In this document: positions 56,857 to 64,000 of the stretch, piece by piece
How positions within the stretch are numbered: position 1 is the stretch's first letter
Layout of the letters: each line of letters begins with the position of its first letter
Source: Gordonia sp049847105
Lineage (GTDB): Bacteria; Actinomycetota; Actinomycetes; Mycobacteriales; Mycobacteriaceae
Assembly (NCBI RefSeq): GCF_049847105.1
Contig: NZ_JBNCNS010000003.1
Span: 744,001 to 808,000 of the forward strand
Direction of reading: 5' to 3'
DNA: 64,000 nt
Position numbers and translations under genes: made by a program
Notes under the pieces: model-generated
What the model was told of the DNA's origin: nothing
What the model saw: the letters and a program-made list of their open reading frames with translations, nothing else
Database searches by the model: none

Positions 56857-57876
56857 TCAGCGCTGATCTCCGGCGCCCGCGCGGTCGGCCCGACGTCGCG
56901 CCGCCCGGACGGTCCAGAACCGGGCCCCCTCCGCGACTGCCTCGGTGACCGGGCTCGGGCGCCAGCCGAGTTCGCGCTCGGCCTTGCCGTGTTCCATCGG
57001 GGACATGTAGTGCATCAACCGCACCGAGGTGATCGTCAGTTGCCGCGGCCGGCCGGTGACCTTGGCGAGGAGGGAACCGACCGCACCGCACGCATAGAGC
57101 GACAATCGGTGGAGGACGAGGCGAGGCGGCCTGCGTTCCGCGGTGCGTGCGGCGACGGCGATGATCTCGCCGAGGTCGATGAAGCGCTCCGACACGATGT
57201 ACCGTTCGCCCGGCCGGCCCCGTTCGGCCGCCAGCACCAGTGCGTCGGCGGCATCGTCGATGCCGACAGACTCCGCGCGGATGCCCCGCACCGTGAAAGG
57301 CATCTTGCCCAGGGCGGCGCCCGCCACAAAGGCCCCGTGTGGTGTCGGCTGCCAATCGCCTGCGCCATAGGTGTTGGAGACGCACATGGCGACGGCGGGC
57401 AGCCCCTTCGTCCGGGCGTACTCGAGGACCAAGTCCTCGGCCGCGACACGAGACCGGACATAATCCGATGCTGTGTCCGCCCAGTTGAATTCGTCGGCCT
57501 CGGTGGCCGAGCGGCCCGTGACACGGCCGATTGTCGCGAGCGTGCTGGTGAACACGAAGGCGTGCAGGTCGGCATGCACTGCCACATCTAGCACAGCTCG
57601 CAGCGCCTCGACATTCGTGCGGAAGAGTGGTTCCGGATCGATCAGCCAGGCCCGCGTGTCGACCACGCAGTAGTAGACGTCGTCGCAGCCATCGAGGGCG
57701 GCGGATACCGTCGCCTCGTCGAACAGGTCCCCGACGACACGCTCGACGACGAGATCGTCGATGCCCTGCGTGTCGCTGGTCTCGCGGACGAACACGCGGA
57801 CCTGCTCACCGGACTCCACGAGACGGCGTACCACGTGAGATCCGAGGAATCCGCTGGCGCCGATCACCAGTTTCAC
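56857..57876 (-). CDS. NAD-dependent epimerase/dehydratase-family protein
   Basis: A 339-aa extended SDR. LVIGASGFLGSHVVRRL is the GxxGxxG cofactor motif. FTSTLATIG holds the Ser region, and the usual YxxxK is degenerate here (ASDYVRSRVAAED gives Tyr-x3-Arg/Val), so catalytic function is uncertain. RYIVSERFIDLGEI and PMEHGKAERELGWRP match dihydroflavonol reductase/3-beta-HSD relatives. GTG 57876 overlaps the kinase-like gene. It is in the fadD17 operon, so a steroid-related substrate is plausible. Confidence 0.75.
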   Translation of the reverse strand: MKLVIGASGFLGSHVVRRLVESGEQVRVFVRETSDTQGIDDLVVERVVGDLFDEATVSAALDGCDDVYYCVVDTRAWLIDPEPLFRTNVEALRAVLDVAVHADLHAFVFTSTLATIGRVTGRSATEADEFNWADTASDYVRSRVAAEDLVLEYARTKGLPAVAMCVSNTYGAGDWQPTPHGAFVAGAALGKMPFTVRGIRAESVGIDDAADALVLAAERGRPGERYIVSERFIDLGEIIAVAARTAERRPPRLVLHRLSLYACGAVGSLLAKVTGRPRQLTITSVRLMHYMSPMEHGKAERELGWRPSPVTEAVAEGARFWTVRAARRRADRAGAGDQR

Positions 57877-58943
57877 GAGAGCGCACCGGGATTCAAGTCG
57901 TCGATGGCGGTCGCGGCACGCTCGAGCATGATCGTGAACATACGGTCACCGCGCTCGGTGGGCATCGCCGCACCACACCCGAAGACGATGATCATGGGCG
58001 CCTGGATCAGCGAGTCGACGTAATCGGACCAACAGTCGTCGAGGGAGTAGTCGGTCACACCGTGCGCGAGCAGCGCAGCATGGTAGGCGGCCACGATCTC
58101 CCGTTCGTGAGCGCGACGATCATCGACGGTCAGGCTGGTGGCAAGCAAGAACGCTATGTCACGCAGGGGATTGCCAAGTGTGATGGTCTGCCAGTCGACA
58201 ATCGTGACCGACCCCTCGGGCCCGAACAGGATGTTGTCGATGCGGAGATCGCCGTGGATCAGGGAGAAGCATCGAGGATCACGTTCCAGCCAGTCCCCGG
58301 CAGTGGCGACCAGCCAGTCGATGGCGGCCGCCTCGCGACCGGACAGATCAAAACGGGAACGGAACACGTCGGCCATCGGGGCGAGAACCGAATCCATCAG
58401 GAGTCGGTCTTCGTGCGTGGGTAACGCCAGCCCCGGCAGGTCGGCGAGGGTCTGATCGCACCACCGGGGCGCGTGCAGGCCTGCCGCGGCGAGGGCCACC
58501 GCGTGCGCCTGCTCGGGCGTGCAACCGGCGATCTGATCGCCCTGGACGGAAGGCGCCATATCCTCGAGCAGCAGCACGAACTCGGTGTGGTCGTCGGAGA
58601 TCACCGCCGCATGGCAACGCGGGATGGGCGCGGTGAGAGTGGGCGCCAGTCGCTGGTAGAAAAGTACCTCGTTGCGGAAGACGCCTGCCGCGAACTCGCG
58701 TTGCGCGCGTTCACCTGTCGCGAGTTTAGCGACCATCGTCCTCGGCAGGTCACCGGGGACGGCCCAAGTCGGCGTCAGCCGGTACGAGCCGGCCATCTGG
58801 CCGGAGCCGACCGGCTCGGATTCGACCGAGATGATCTCGGCGTCCCGCCCGGTCGAGCGCAGCAGGTCTGACAGCCACGACGCGGTCAGTCCGTCGACAT
58901 CGGTGGGGATGGCCCCGGTGTCCCCGGCGTGTGAGAGCGTCAT
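57873..58943 (-). CDS. aminoglycoside-phosphotransferase-fold kinase-like protein
   Basis: A 356-aa protein-kinase-fold enzyme of the APH/ecdysteroid-kinase-like group. LLLEDMAPS is the hinge, SLIHGDLRIDNILF the catalytic loop (HGDxxxxN) and TIVDWQTITLGNPLRDIAFLL the metal-binding DW motif. Such genes often sit next to acyl-CoA synthetase and acyl-CoA dehydrogenase genes in Mycobacteriales, perhaps to phosphorylate a hydroxyacid or sterol. It lies 6 nt after fadD17 and overlaps the epimerase gene. Substrate unknown. Confidence 0.82.
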   Translation of the reverse strand: MTLSHAGDTGAIPTDVDGLTASWLSDLLRSTGRDAEIISVESEPVGSGQMAGSYRLTPTWAVPGDLPRTMVAKLATGERAQREFAAGVFRNEVLFYQRLAPTLTAPIPRCHAAVISDDHTEFVLLLEDMAPSVQGDQIAGCTPEQAHAVALAAAGLHAPRWCDQTLADLPGLALPTHEDRLLMDSVLAPMADVFRSRFDLSGREAAAIDWLVATAGDWLERDPRCFSLIHGDLRIDNILFGPEGSVTIVDWQTITLGNPLRDIAFLLATSLTVDDRRAHEREIVAAYHAALLAHGVTDYSLDDCWSDYVDSLIQAPMIIVFGCGAAMPTERGDRMFTIMLERAATAIDDLNPGALS

Positions 58944-58949
58944 CGGTCC

Positions 58950-60545
58950 TCAGACCGCCGCGGTGGAGGCACCGACGATCACGTAGTCCCGCGATCGTCC
59001 CTCGCGCACCCACAGCGTGCCGTCACCTGCGCTGGGGCCGTCCTTCTTCAGTTCCCGCTTGAGGATCTTGTTGGTCGCCGTCGTCGGCAGGTCGCCGGCG
59101 ATCCGGACATAGCGCGGCCACGCCTTGGGGGACAGGTCTGCCTGTGCGGCAAGCTGTTCGGCGAACCGCCCGGGAGTGAGTTCCGCGTCGTCCTGGAGGA
59201 CCACGGCGGCCATCACCGCGTCGCCGACATGTTCGTCGGGGACCGCATAGACCGCGACGCGGTTGACCTCCGGAAGACGGAGCAGGATACGTTCGATCGG
59301 TCCCGCGGCCAGGTTCTCGCCGTCCACTCGCATCCAGTCGCCGGTGCGCCCGGCCAGATAGATCCAGTCGTCGGCGTCCTTGTACGCGAGATCGCCCGAC
59401 CAGTACATGCCGTGCCGCAGGCGCTCACCGGTCGATTCATCGTCGTTGTAGTAACCCATGAACATGCCTGCGCCATCGACGTTCACCAGCTCGCCGATCG
59501 CGTCGTCGGCATTGGCCAGTGCGCCGTTCTCGTCGAACTCGACCCGCGGGCATTCGGTGAGCGTGTCCGAGTTGTACACCGCGACATTGGGAAATCCCCG
59601 GCCGATCGATCCCTCCGGGGTGCCGGGTTCACGCGTGATGATGATGGCCAGTTCGGTCGAGCCGAAGCCGTCCCAGACCGTGCAGCCGAATCGGCGGGAG
59701 AAGTCGTTGATGTCGCGGTCGGTGGCTTCGTTGCCGAAGGCCACCCGCAGCGGATTGTCGGCGTCGTCGTCCTTTTCCTCGGTGGCCAGGATGTAGGCGA
59801 GGGGTTTGCCGACGTAGTTCATGTAGGTCGCGTGGTAGCGCCGGATGTCGTGCAGGAACGTGGAAGCGGAGAACTTCGCCGGGGCGATGGCGGCACCGCC
59901 GCACAGCGCCACGCAGTAGCCGCCCATCAGTGCGGCCGAGTGGAACAGTGGCATCGACAGATAGCAGACGTCGCCGGGCCCGATGCTGTATTTGTCCGCG
60001 AGGACCGGCCCGGCGAACGGGATCATCATGTGCGCGAACCGAACCGGCTTCGGGTTGCCACTCGTGCCCGAGGTGAAGATCAGCATGAAGGTGTCCGCGG
60101 CCGTCGGTACGCAGTGCGGGATCAAATCGCCTGCGGTGGCGGTCGCCGTGTTCCAGGCGGGCGTCGACGTGTCGAGGATGTGCACGCCGGGAAGATCCAG
60201 ACCGTCGAGCAGTGGACGATGCTCGGCGTCGGCGATCAGGATCTGGCAGTCGGCCCGCAGGATGTCGGCAGCGAGTCCGTCGCCGCGCCGGGTGTTGTTC
60301 ACGCCCACCGTCACATATCCGCCGAGGGCTCCCGCCGCAAGCGCGATGAGCATGTCCGGCGTGTTGCCCAGCAGAACACCCACATGCATCGGACGCGATC
60401 GATCGGCGAGGCCGAGTACGGCCGAGGCAGCGCGCCGTGCGTCGGCGATGTACTCGCGCCAGGACCACTGCGTGCCCTCGTAGGTGATCGCCAGGTTGTC
60501 GTCGTCTGCGCGCTCCTGCAGGAGCTGGGTCACGGTCTCGGCCAT
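58950..60545 (-). CDS. fadD17: acyl-CoA synthetase, FadD17-like
   Basis: A 531-aa ANL-superfamily ligase that makes acyl-CoA from a carboxylic acid, CoA and ATP. P-loop LIFTSGTSGNPKPV, PLFHSAALMGG, the adenine-binding DGFGSTELAIII, and the hinge GRTGDWMRVDGENLAAGPIE are present, with the catalytic Lys near the C-terminus (TTATNKILKRELKKDG). Many blocks match mycobacterial FadD17 (Rv3506), a KstR-regulon enzyme (YMNYVGKPLAYILAT, GELVNVDGAGMFMGYYNDDE). A KstR-type box lies 11 nt upstream of the start. It heads the operon with the kinase-like and epimerase genes. A sterol side-chain acid is a likely substrate. Confidence 0.88.
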   Translation of the reverse strand: MAETVTQLLQERADDDNLAITYEGTQWSWREYIADARRAASAVLGLADRSRPMHVGVLLGNTPDMLIALAAGALGGYVTVGVNNTRRGDGLAADILRADCQILIADAEHRPLLDGLDLPGVHILDTSTPAWNTATATAGDLIPHCVPTAADTFMLIFTSGTSGNPKPVRFAHMMIPFAGPVLADKYSIGPGDVCYLSMPLFHSAALMGGYCVALCGGAAIAPAKFSASTFLHDIRRYHATYMNYVGKPLAYILATEEKDDDADNPLRVAFGNEATDRDINDFSRRFGCTVWDGFGSTELAIIITREPGTPEGSIGRGFPNVAVYNSDTLTECPRVEFDENGALANADDAIGELVNVDGAGMFMGYYNDDESTGERLRHGMYWSGDLAYKDADDWIYLAGRTGDWMRVDGENLAAGPIERILLRLPEVNRVAVYAVPDEHVGDAVMAAVVLQDDAELTPGRFAEQLAAQADLSPKAWPRYVRIAGDLPTTATNKILKRELKKDGPSAGDGTLWVREGRSRDYVIVGASTAAV

Positions 60546-60555
60546 GACGCCACTC

Positions 60556-60569
60556 TAGAACGTGTTCTC
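60556..60569 (-). promoter_or_regulatory. KstR-type operator upstream of fadD17
   Basis: On the minus strand GAGAACACGTTCTA matches the KstR consensus TNNAACNNGTTNNA at all fixed positions but the first, with an extended palindrome AGAAC-AC-GTTCT. It lies 11 nt upstream of the fadD17 start, overlapping the promoter or 5' end. Confidence 0.75.
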
Positions 60570-60625
60570 GTTTCTTGTGAACAGATTCTGAATAATGTCT
60601 ACTCGTGGTCCGGTGAGTGCTGTGT

Positions 60626-61099
60626 TCAGCGGATGAACCACCCGACGCCGGGTGTCACGGTGAACGCCCGGTCGGCCTTGCCGATGATGGTGGTGGTGAA
60701 GGAGATGCGGCCGTGACCCGCGCGGATCTCGGCCCCGGGCGACGGTTTGCCCGAGGTGCACGTGCCGAAGACGACGTCGTCGGTGTGGTTGGTGCGTTCG
60801 TTCCGCCAGGTGATGGCGACCCGCGTCTGGCCGAGGTTGCGTGCGCACGCGTCGCCCACCGGCAAGATCCGCAGTCGGGTGGTGTCGGCACTCGTGGCGG
60901 TGGCCGCGAGGTTGGCGGCGAATCCACCGGAAAGCCCGTTGCGGTCGACGGTGACGCCCACATTCGGTACCTGGTCGACCCGCAGCATCTTCGGTGGTGC
61001 CGCATTCGCTGCTCCACCGCCCGCGATCACGCTGATCGCCAAGCCGGCGGCTGCGGCTGCGCAGGCCGTGGCCCGAATCGTTGTCCGACGTCCCGTCAT
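60626..61099 (-). CDS. small exported protein of unknown function
   Basis: A 157-aa protein. ATG 61099 has GGAGGG 7 nt upstream. A signal peptide (MTGRRTTIRATACAAAAAG, core, then GGAANAAPPK) leads to a mature domain of about 120 aa with two Cys (DACARN and GTCTSG) and many Thr/Val strands, probably a disulfide-bonded beta-sandwich. I do not recognise the family. It lies between fadD17 and a divergent thioesterase-like gene, and has its own promoter region of 233 nt. Confidence 0.68.
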   Translation of the reverse strand: MTGRRTTIRATACAAAAAGLAISVIAGGGAANAAPPKMLRVDQVPNVGVTVDRNGLSGGFAANLAATATSADTTRLRILPVGDACARNLGQTRVAITWRNERTNHTDDVVFGTCTSGKPSPGAEIRAGHGRISFTTTIIGKADRAFTVTPGVGWFIR

Positions 61100-61332
61100 C
61101 AGAGGTCCCTCCAGTCCGATCGAGCACGTTCCGTGTCTGTCAGGGTGTCGGAGCGGGGTCAGGGCGTACAGGTGTGCGCAGGTTCTGTTATGGATCCGAG
61201 ACTGGTTCAAGGGGTTGCCCGAGGGGCGGGAGGTGCTGGTGAGGATGCCGATTGTGAATGGTGTCTCATATGCACCCCCGGGGCGTCTGCTCGGTTCGTC
61301 GGCCGGATGCCTGTGCTGATAGGACCGTAGAC

Positions 61333-62265
61333 ATGGTTGTCGACAGTGCCTCATCCACTCGAATCGTGCCGCGTGATCCCGTCATGGCGTTCGGCATCGG
61401 AAATGTCACGACGACCGGTCCGACGACGGTGCGCGCCGAGCAACTGGTGAGTGCGAACCTCGTGGACCACCGTGGGCGGATCGATCTCCCGGCGCTCGCC
61501 GTGCTGTTCGATCATCTCGGTGGCCTGCCGTACTTCGCCTCCGAACCCGATGGGTCGCCCTGCGTACAGGCCCGTCTCGCCGTCTCGATGCAGGGGACCG
61601 TCGACGTGGGCGACCGGCTGACGGCGAATGCCGAACTCCTCATGCGCGACGAGGCCTTCGGGACCACTCGGGTCGACATCGTGACGTCGAGCGGCCGCAT
61701 CTGCTGTTCCGGTACGGCTCGCAATGTCGGAGTGGGTCGGACCTTCGACCGCAATCCCACCGGGGATCGTGGCGTCGAGGCTCCGACCGGCGGTGTCGGT
61801 ACGTCAGGGCTGTCGATGCCACCCGCCATCGAGCCGGATCTCGACGGCCGCGTGATCGTCGAGCAGATCGCCGCCGGTACCCGTACCGCGGGTCACCTGA
61901 CAGATCTGCTCAACGGTCGGGTCGAGACCGTCGACCACCCGCTCGGTACCGGTGTGCGTTTCACCGTGGGCACCGAACCGTGGATGGGCAACGTGTTCGG
62001 CACGATGCACGGAGGCGTCATCGCCGCCGCGGTCGCGCAGGGGTGCTCGTTTGCCGGCCAGGCGAACGCGACGGCCGGGCGTGACTATCAACTCGCGGAT
62101 CTGGCGATCAGTTTTCTCCGGTCGCCCGCTGTGCAGGGCTCCGACGTCGTCGTCGAGGTGACGCCGGTGAAGATCGGTCGTCGGGTCGCGTCGTTCGATG
62201 CCACGATGCATGCGCACGACGGGATGCTGCTCAGTCGCTGTGCCGCCGACGTGCACTACCGCTGA
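61333..62265 (+). CDS. double-hotdog acyl-CoA thioesterase-like protein
   Basis: A 310-aa protein with two hotdog halves. The first has ALAVLFDHLGGLPYFASEP, the helix of a hotdog domain. The second has WMGNVFGTMHGGVIAAAVA, with a HGG as in PaaI-type thioesterases, and LADLAISFLRSPAVQGSDV. ATG 61333 has only a weak AGGA site. The second half looks catalytic, the first structural. Release or editing of a CoA-linked product is plausible; specificity unknown. The 21-bp arrays start 6 nt after its stop. Confidence 0.78.
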   Translation: MVVDSASSTRIVPRDPVMAFGIGNVTTTGPTTVRAEQLVSANLVDHRGRIDLPALAVLFDHLGGLPYFASEPDGSPCVQARLAVSMQGTVDVGDRLTANAELLMRDEAFGTTRVDIVTSSGRICCSGTARNVGVGRTFDRNPTGDRGVEAPTGGVGTSGLSMPPAIEPDLDGRVIVEQIAAGTRTAGHLTDLLNGRVETVDHPLGTGVRFTVGTEPWMGNVFGTMHGGVIAAAVAQGCSFAGQANATAGRDYQLADLAISFLRSPAVQGSDVVVEVTPVKIGRRVASFDATMHAHDGMLLSRCAADVHYR

Positions 62266-62270
62266 CGGCC

Positions 62271-62543
62271 GCCGACAGCAACCCAGATCCCGCCGACAGC
62301 AACGTCAATCTCGCCGACGGCAACCGAGAACTCGCCGACGGCAACCCCAATCTCGCCGACAGCAACCCAGATCCCGCCGACGGCAACCACGATCGTCACG
62401 CCGCCGGCCGCTCGCGTCCGTGTGCGCCCATATGCGCGACGAATCCGGGGGCTTTGTCGACGGTGCGGGTTGCTGTCGACGAGTTGCAGGTTGCTGTCGC
62501 CGGGATTGACGTTGCTGTCGGCGAGATTGGGGTTGCTGTCGGC
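62271..62543. repeat. two inverted arrays of 21-bp repeats
   Basis: Left array: six units starting at 62271, 62292, 62313, 62334, 62355 and 62376 (GCCGACRGCAAC then nine variable bases). Right array: four units ending at 62480, 62501, 62522 and 62543, in inverse orientation (gTTGCTGTCGgc). A 63-nt unique segment (62397-62459) separates them, so the RNA or DNA could fold into a long imperfect hairpin. The unit length of 21 bp equals that at 56673-56788. No matching coding frame is convincing. Confidence 0.78.
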
Positions 62544-62544
62544 G

Positions 62545-62572
62545 AAAAAACAATCATGCATGATTGATTTTT
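62545..62572. promoter_or_regulatory. AT-rich palindromic operator upstream of the TIGR03084 gene
   Basis: CAATCATGCATGATTG (62551-62566) is a perfect 16-bp palindrome. Extended arms with AAAAA and TTTTT give a 28-bp site with a single mismatched pair. It is strikingly AT-rich in this genome and lies 26 nt upstream of the next start, a typical repressor position. Confidence 0.7.
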
Positions 62573-62598
62573 CTGACCGGCTGTGTGACCCTGATCGC

Positions 62599-63402
62599 AT
62601 GTCGATGGTGGAGGGGCTTGTAGCAGATCTGACGGCGCAATCGGCGGAGCTCGACACCCTGGTGGCGGCTCTGGACGATTCCGGATGGGCGCTGCCGACG
62701 CCTGCCGCCAAGTGGTCGGTGGCGCATCAGATCGCGCACCTGTCGTGGACCGACCGGGTGGCGGCGATGGCCGCAGCTGACCCGGACGCCTTCGGCGCGG
62801 TCCTCGACGAGGCGGCCGACAACCCGATGGGTTTTGTCGACGCGGCGGCCGAGAAGGGGGCGATGGCGTCGCCCGCGCAGATTCTCGATGCGTGGCGGAC
62901 TGCTCGTGCGAACCTCACCGACGCGCTGCGCGCCGTCCCCGACGGTGTGAAGATCCCGTGGTTCGGCCCGCCGATGTCGGCGGCGTCGATGGCGACCGCG
63001 CGATTGATGGAGACCTGGGCGCACGGCCTCGACGTCGCGGATGCACTCGGCGTGACGATGGTGGCCACCGATCGGATCCGGGGTGTCGTCCACATCGGTG
63101 TGCGTACCAGGGATTTCGCCTACGCGGTCAACGGTCTGACGCCACCGGCGGCGCAGTTCCGATACGAGATCACCTCGCCGTCGGGAGAGGTGTGGACCTG
63201 GGGACCCGACGATGCCACCGACGTCGTGCGGGGCCCGGCAATCGACTTCTGCCAGTTGGTGACCCAGCGACGTGCGTTGGTGGATCTCGATCTGGAGATC
63301 ATCGGTTCCGACGCGAGGCGCTGGGCCGGCATCGCCCAGGCCTTTGCCGGTCCACCCGGAGCGGGAAGGCCGTCGTCCGCTTCTGAACGAGAGGTCCACT
63401 GA
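62599..63402 (+). CDS. TIGR03084-family metal-dependent (DinB/mycothiol-maleylpyruvate-like fold) protein
   Basis: A 267-aa protein. KWSVAHQIAHLSWTDRVA holds the first His of the MDMPI/DinB_2 metal site and METWAHGLDVADALG the second. These features, and the C-terminal wHTH-like half (RFEITSPSGEVW-type strand, here FRYEITSPSGEVWTW), fit the TIGR03084 family. ATG 62599 has no ribosome site, so the start is uncertain; ATG 62605 is an alternative. The stop is 3 nt before the AtuA-family gene, a common pairing in actinobacteria. A role in terpenoid or branched acyl-CoA degradation is suggested by that neighbour. Confidence 0.8.
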   Translation: MSMVEGLVADLTAQSAELDTLVAALDDSGWALPTPAAKWSVAHQIAHLSWTDRVAAMAAADPDAFGAVLDEAADNPMGFVDAAAEKGAMASPAQILDAWRTARANLTDALRAVPDGVKIPWFGPPMSAASMATARLMETWAHGLDVADALGVTMVATDRIRGVVHIGVRTRDFAYAVNGLTPPAAQFRYEITSPSGEVWTWGPDDATDVVRGPAIDFCQLVTQRRALVDLDLEIIGSDARRWAGIAQAFAGPPGAGRPSSASEREVH

Positions 63403-63405
63403 GTC

Positions 63406-64000
63406 ATGGCCGACACGCATGAAGGCAGGATCGTCCGGATCGGCAACGCGTCCGGCTTCTACGGCGACCGATTCTCCGCAATGCGAGAGATGCTCGAGGG
63501 CGGCGAGCTCGACTTTGTGACGGGCGACTACCTGGCCGAGCTGACCATGCTGATCCTCGGCCGGGACCGCATGAAGGACCCGAGATCGGGCTATGCCAAG
63601 ACATTCCTGCGTCAGATGGAGGACTGTCTCGGCCTCGCGATGGACAAGGGGGTTCGCATCGTCACCAATGCCGGTGGTCTCAATCCGCACGGGCTCGCGG
63701 TGGCGCTGCGCGAACTCGCCGAGAAGCTGGGGATCAGCGCCGACATCGCTTTTGTCGACGGCGACGATCTCCTCGACCGCACCGCCGAACTCGAGCTCGG
63801 CGACCCGCTGACCGCCAACGCCTATCTCGGGGCGTTCGGGATCAAGACCGCGCTCGATGCCGGCGCCGAGATCGTGGTGACCGGCCGGGTCACCGACGCG
63901 TCGCTCACGGTCGGCCCGGCAGCCAGTGAATTCGGCTGGGAATACCACGATCTGGACGCCCTCGCCGGCGCGGTGGTGGCGGGGCACGTCATCGAGTGCG
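63406..64000 (+). CDS. AtuA-family (acyclic terpene utilization, DUF1446) protein, 3' end outside window
   Basis: The frame from ATG 63406 is open to the window end, 198 residues visible. RIVRIGNASGFYGDRFSAM is the diagnostic AtuA/DUF1446 opening; DFVTGDYLAELTMLILGR, NAGGLNPHGLAVALRELA and VTGRVTDASLTVGPAASEFGW follow in the family order. AtuA is needed for acyclic terpene (citronellol/geranyl-CoA) breakdown in Pseudomonas, its exact reaction unclear. It forms one operon with the TIGR03084 gene, and may be followed by acyl-CoA carboxylase or enoyl-CoA hydratase genes outside the window. Confidence 0.88.
   Translation, partial: MADTHEGRIVRIGNASGFYGDRFSAMREMLEGGELDFVTGDYLAELTMLILGRDRMKDPRSGYAKTFLRQMEDCLGLAMDKGVRIVTNAGGLNPHGLAVALRELAEKLGISADIAFVDGDDLLDRTAELELGDPLTANAYLGAFGIKTALDAGAEIVVTGRVTDASLTVGPAASEFGWEYHDLDALAGAVVAGHVIEC

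Larger units (their letters stand above)
62266..62598. other. 333-nt intergenic region between thioesterase-like and TIGR03084 genes
   Basis: It consists almost entirely of the inverted 21-bp arrays (62271-62543) followed at once by the AT-rich palindrome 62545-62572. Both frames through the arrays give heptapeptide repeats (ADSNPxL-like), but they lack start signals and I judge them noncoding. Confidence 0.6.

Noticed and set aside
62271..62543. Possible CRISPR array
   Set aside because: The units are contiguous 21-mers without separate constant repeats and unique spacers, occur in inverse orientation on the two sides, and no cas genes are present.
62256..62711. Frames through the inverted 21-bp arrays that encode ADSNPxL-type heptapeptide repeats
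   Set aside because: A 21-bp period gives heptapeptides in every frame. There is no ribosome site, no conserved flanking protein, and both strands read open, so I treat the arrays as noncoding.
1..64000. tRNA, rRNA, integrase or insertion-sequence genes
   Set aside because: I found no cloverleaf-like sequence, no transposase or integrase motif and no flanking terminal repeats apart from the short repeats listed.

Overview
The window is a G+C-rich chromosomal segment of a mycolic-acid actinomycete (order Mycobacteriales). Gordonia or a close relative is the most likely source. The evidence is the very high GC at third codon positions, frequent GTG and leaderless starts, two KstR (cholesterol regulator) boxes, an FprB-type ferredoxin reductase, a DinB2-type polymerase, and a block at 46.1-54.5 kb whose gene order matches the CYP51 locus of Mycobacterium tuberculosis (Rv0762c to Rv0771). 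The genus call is an inference. I saw no rRNA, tRNA, CRISPR array, phage or insertion sequence.

Layout. 0-6.6 kb: a 3' gene fragment, two paralogous secreted lipases on either side of a DinB2 polymerase, an ArsR regulator, a SixA-like phosphatase with a small partner, a DMT permease and a flavodoxin with an IdeR-like iron box. 6.7-10.4 kb: a valine-catabolic operon (mmsA, isobutyryl-CoA dehydrogenase, mmsB). 10.5-12.2 kb: a MarR regulator and an unknown exported protein. 12.2-20.1 kb: a TetR gene with twin palindromic operators, divergent from a urea/guanidine-type operon (permease, two DUF1989 proteins, a carboxyltransferase polypeptide without biotin domains, allophanate hydrolase). 20.2-21.9 kb: a small membrane protein, an in-frame S4-domain/lipoprotein fusion and a second DUF3558 lipoprotein. 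21.9-28.5 kb: an acyl-ACP thioesterase and fprB sharing a KstR-type box, a glycosyltransferase/methyltransferase/terpenoid-cyclase-like run, and an F420-type oxidoreductase. 28.6-32.5 kb: TetR plus a flavin monooxygenase/hydrolase/SDR operon. 32.5-35.3 kb: a decayed AbiEi/DUF559-type gene between two related inverted repeats, a methyltransferase, a quinone oxidoreductase and a DUF2277 protein. 35.4-44 kb: two ABC importers with fused subunits and an amidohydrolase. 44-56.7 kb: the CYP51/CYP123 locus, two divergent arms around a TetR regulator. 56.7-60.6 kb: an epimerase/kinase-like/FadD17 operon behind a KstR-type box. 60.6-64 kb: an exported protein, a thioesterase-like protein, inverted arrays of 21-bp repeats, a TIGR03084 protein and the start of an AtuA-family gene.

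How the genes fit together. Much of the window is lipid, sterol and branched-chain catabolism with its electron supply: FprB, a 3Fe-4S ferredoxin, two P450s, acyl-CoA enzymes, thioesterases and FadD17. The two KstR-type boxes suggest that fprB and the fadD17 operon belong to the steroid regulon. The 12-20 kb operon is a nitrogen-salvage module in which the biotin-bearing half of the carboxylase is missing. The most unusual observations are that truncated carboxylase, the S4-lipoprotein fusion, a Gln at the DinB2 steric-gate position, the triple LivH-LivM-LivG fusion, and the inverted 21-bp repeat arrays.
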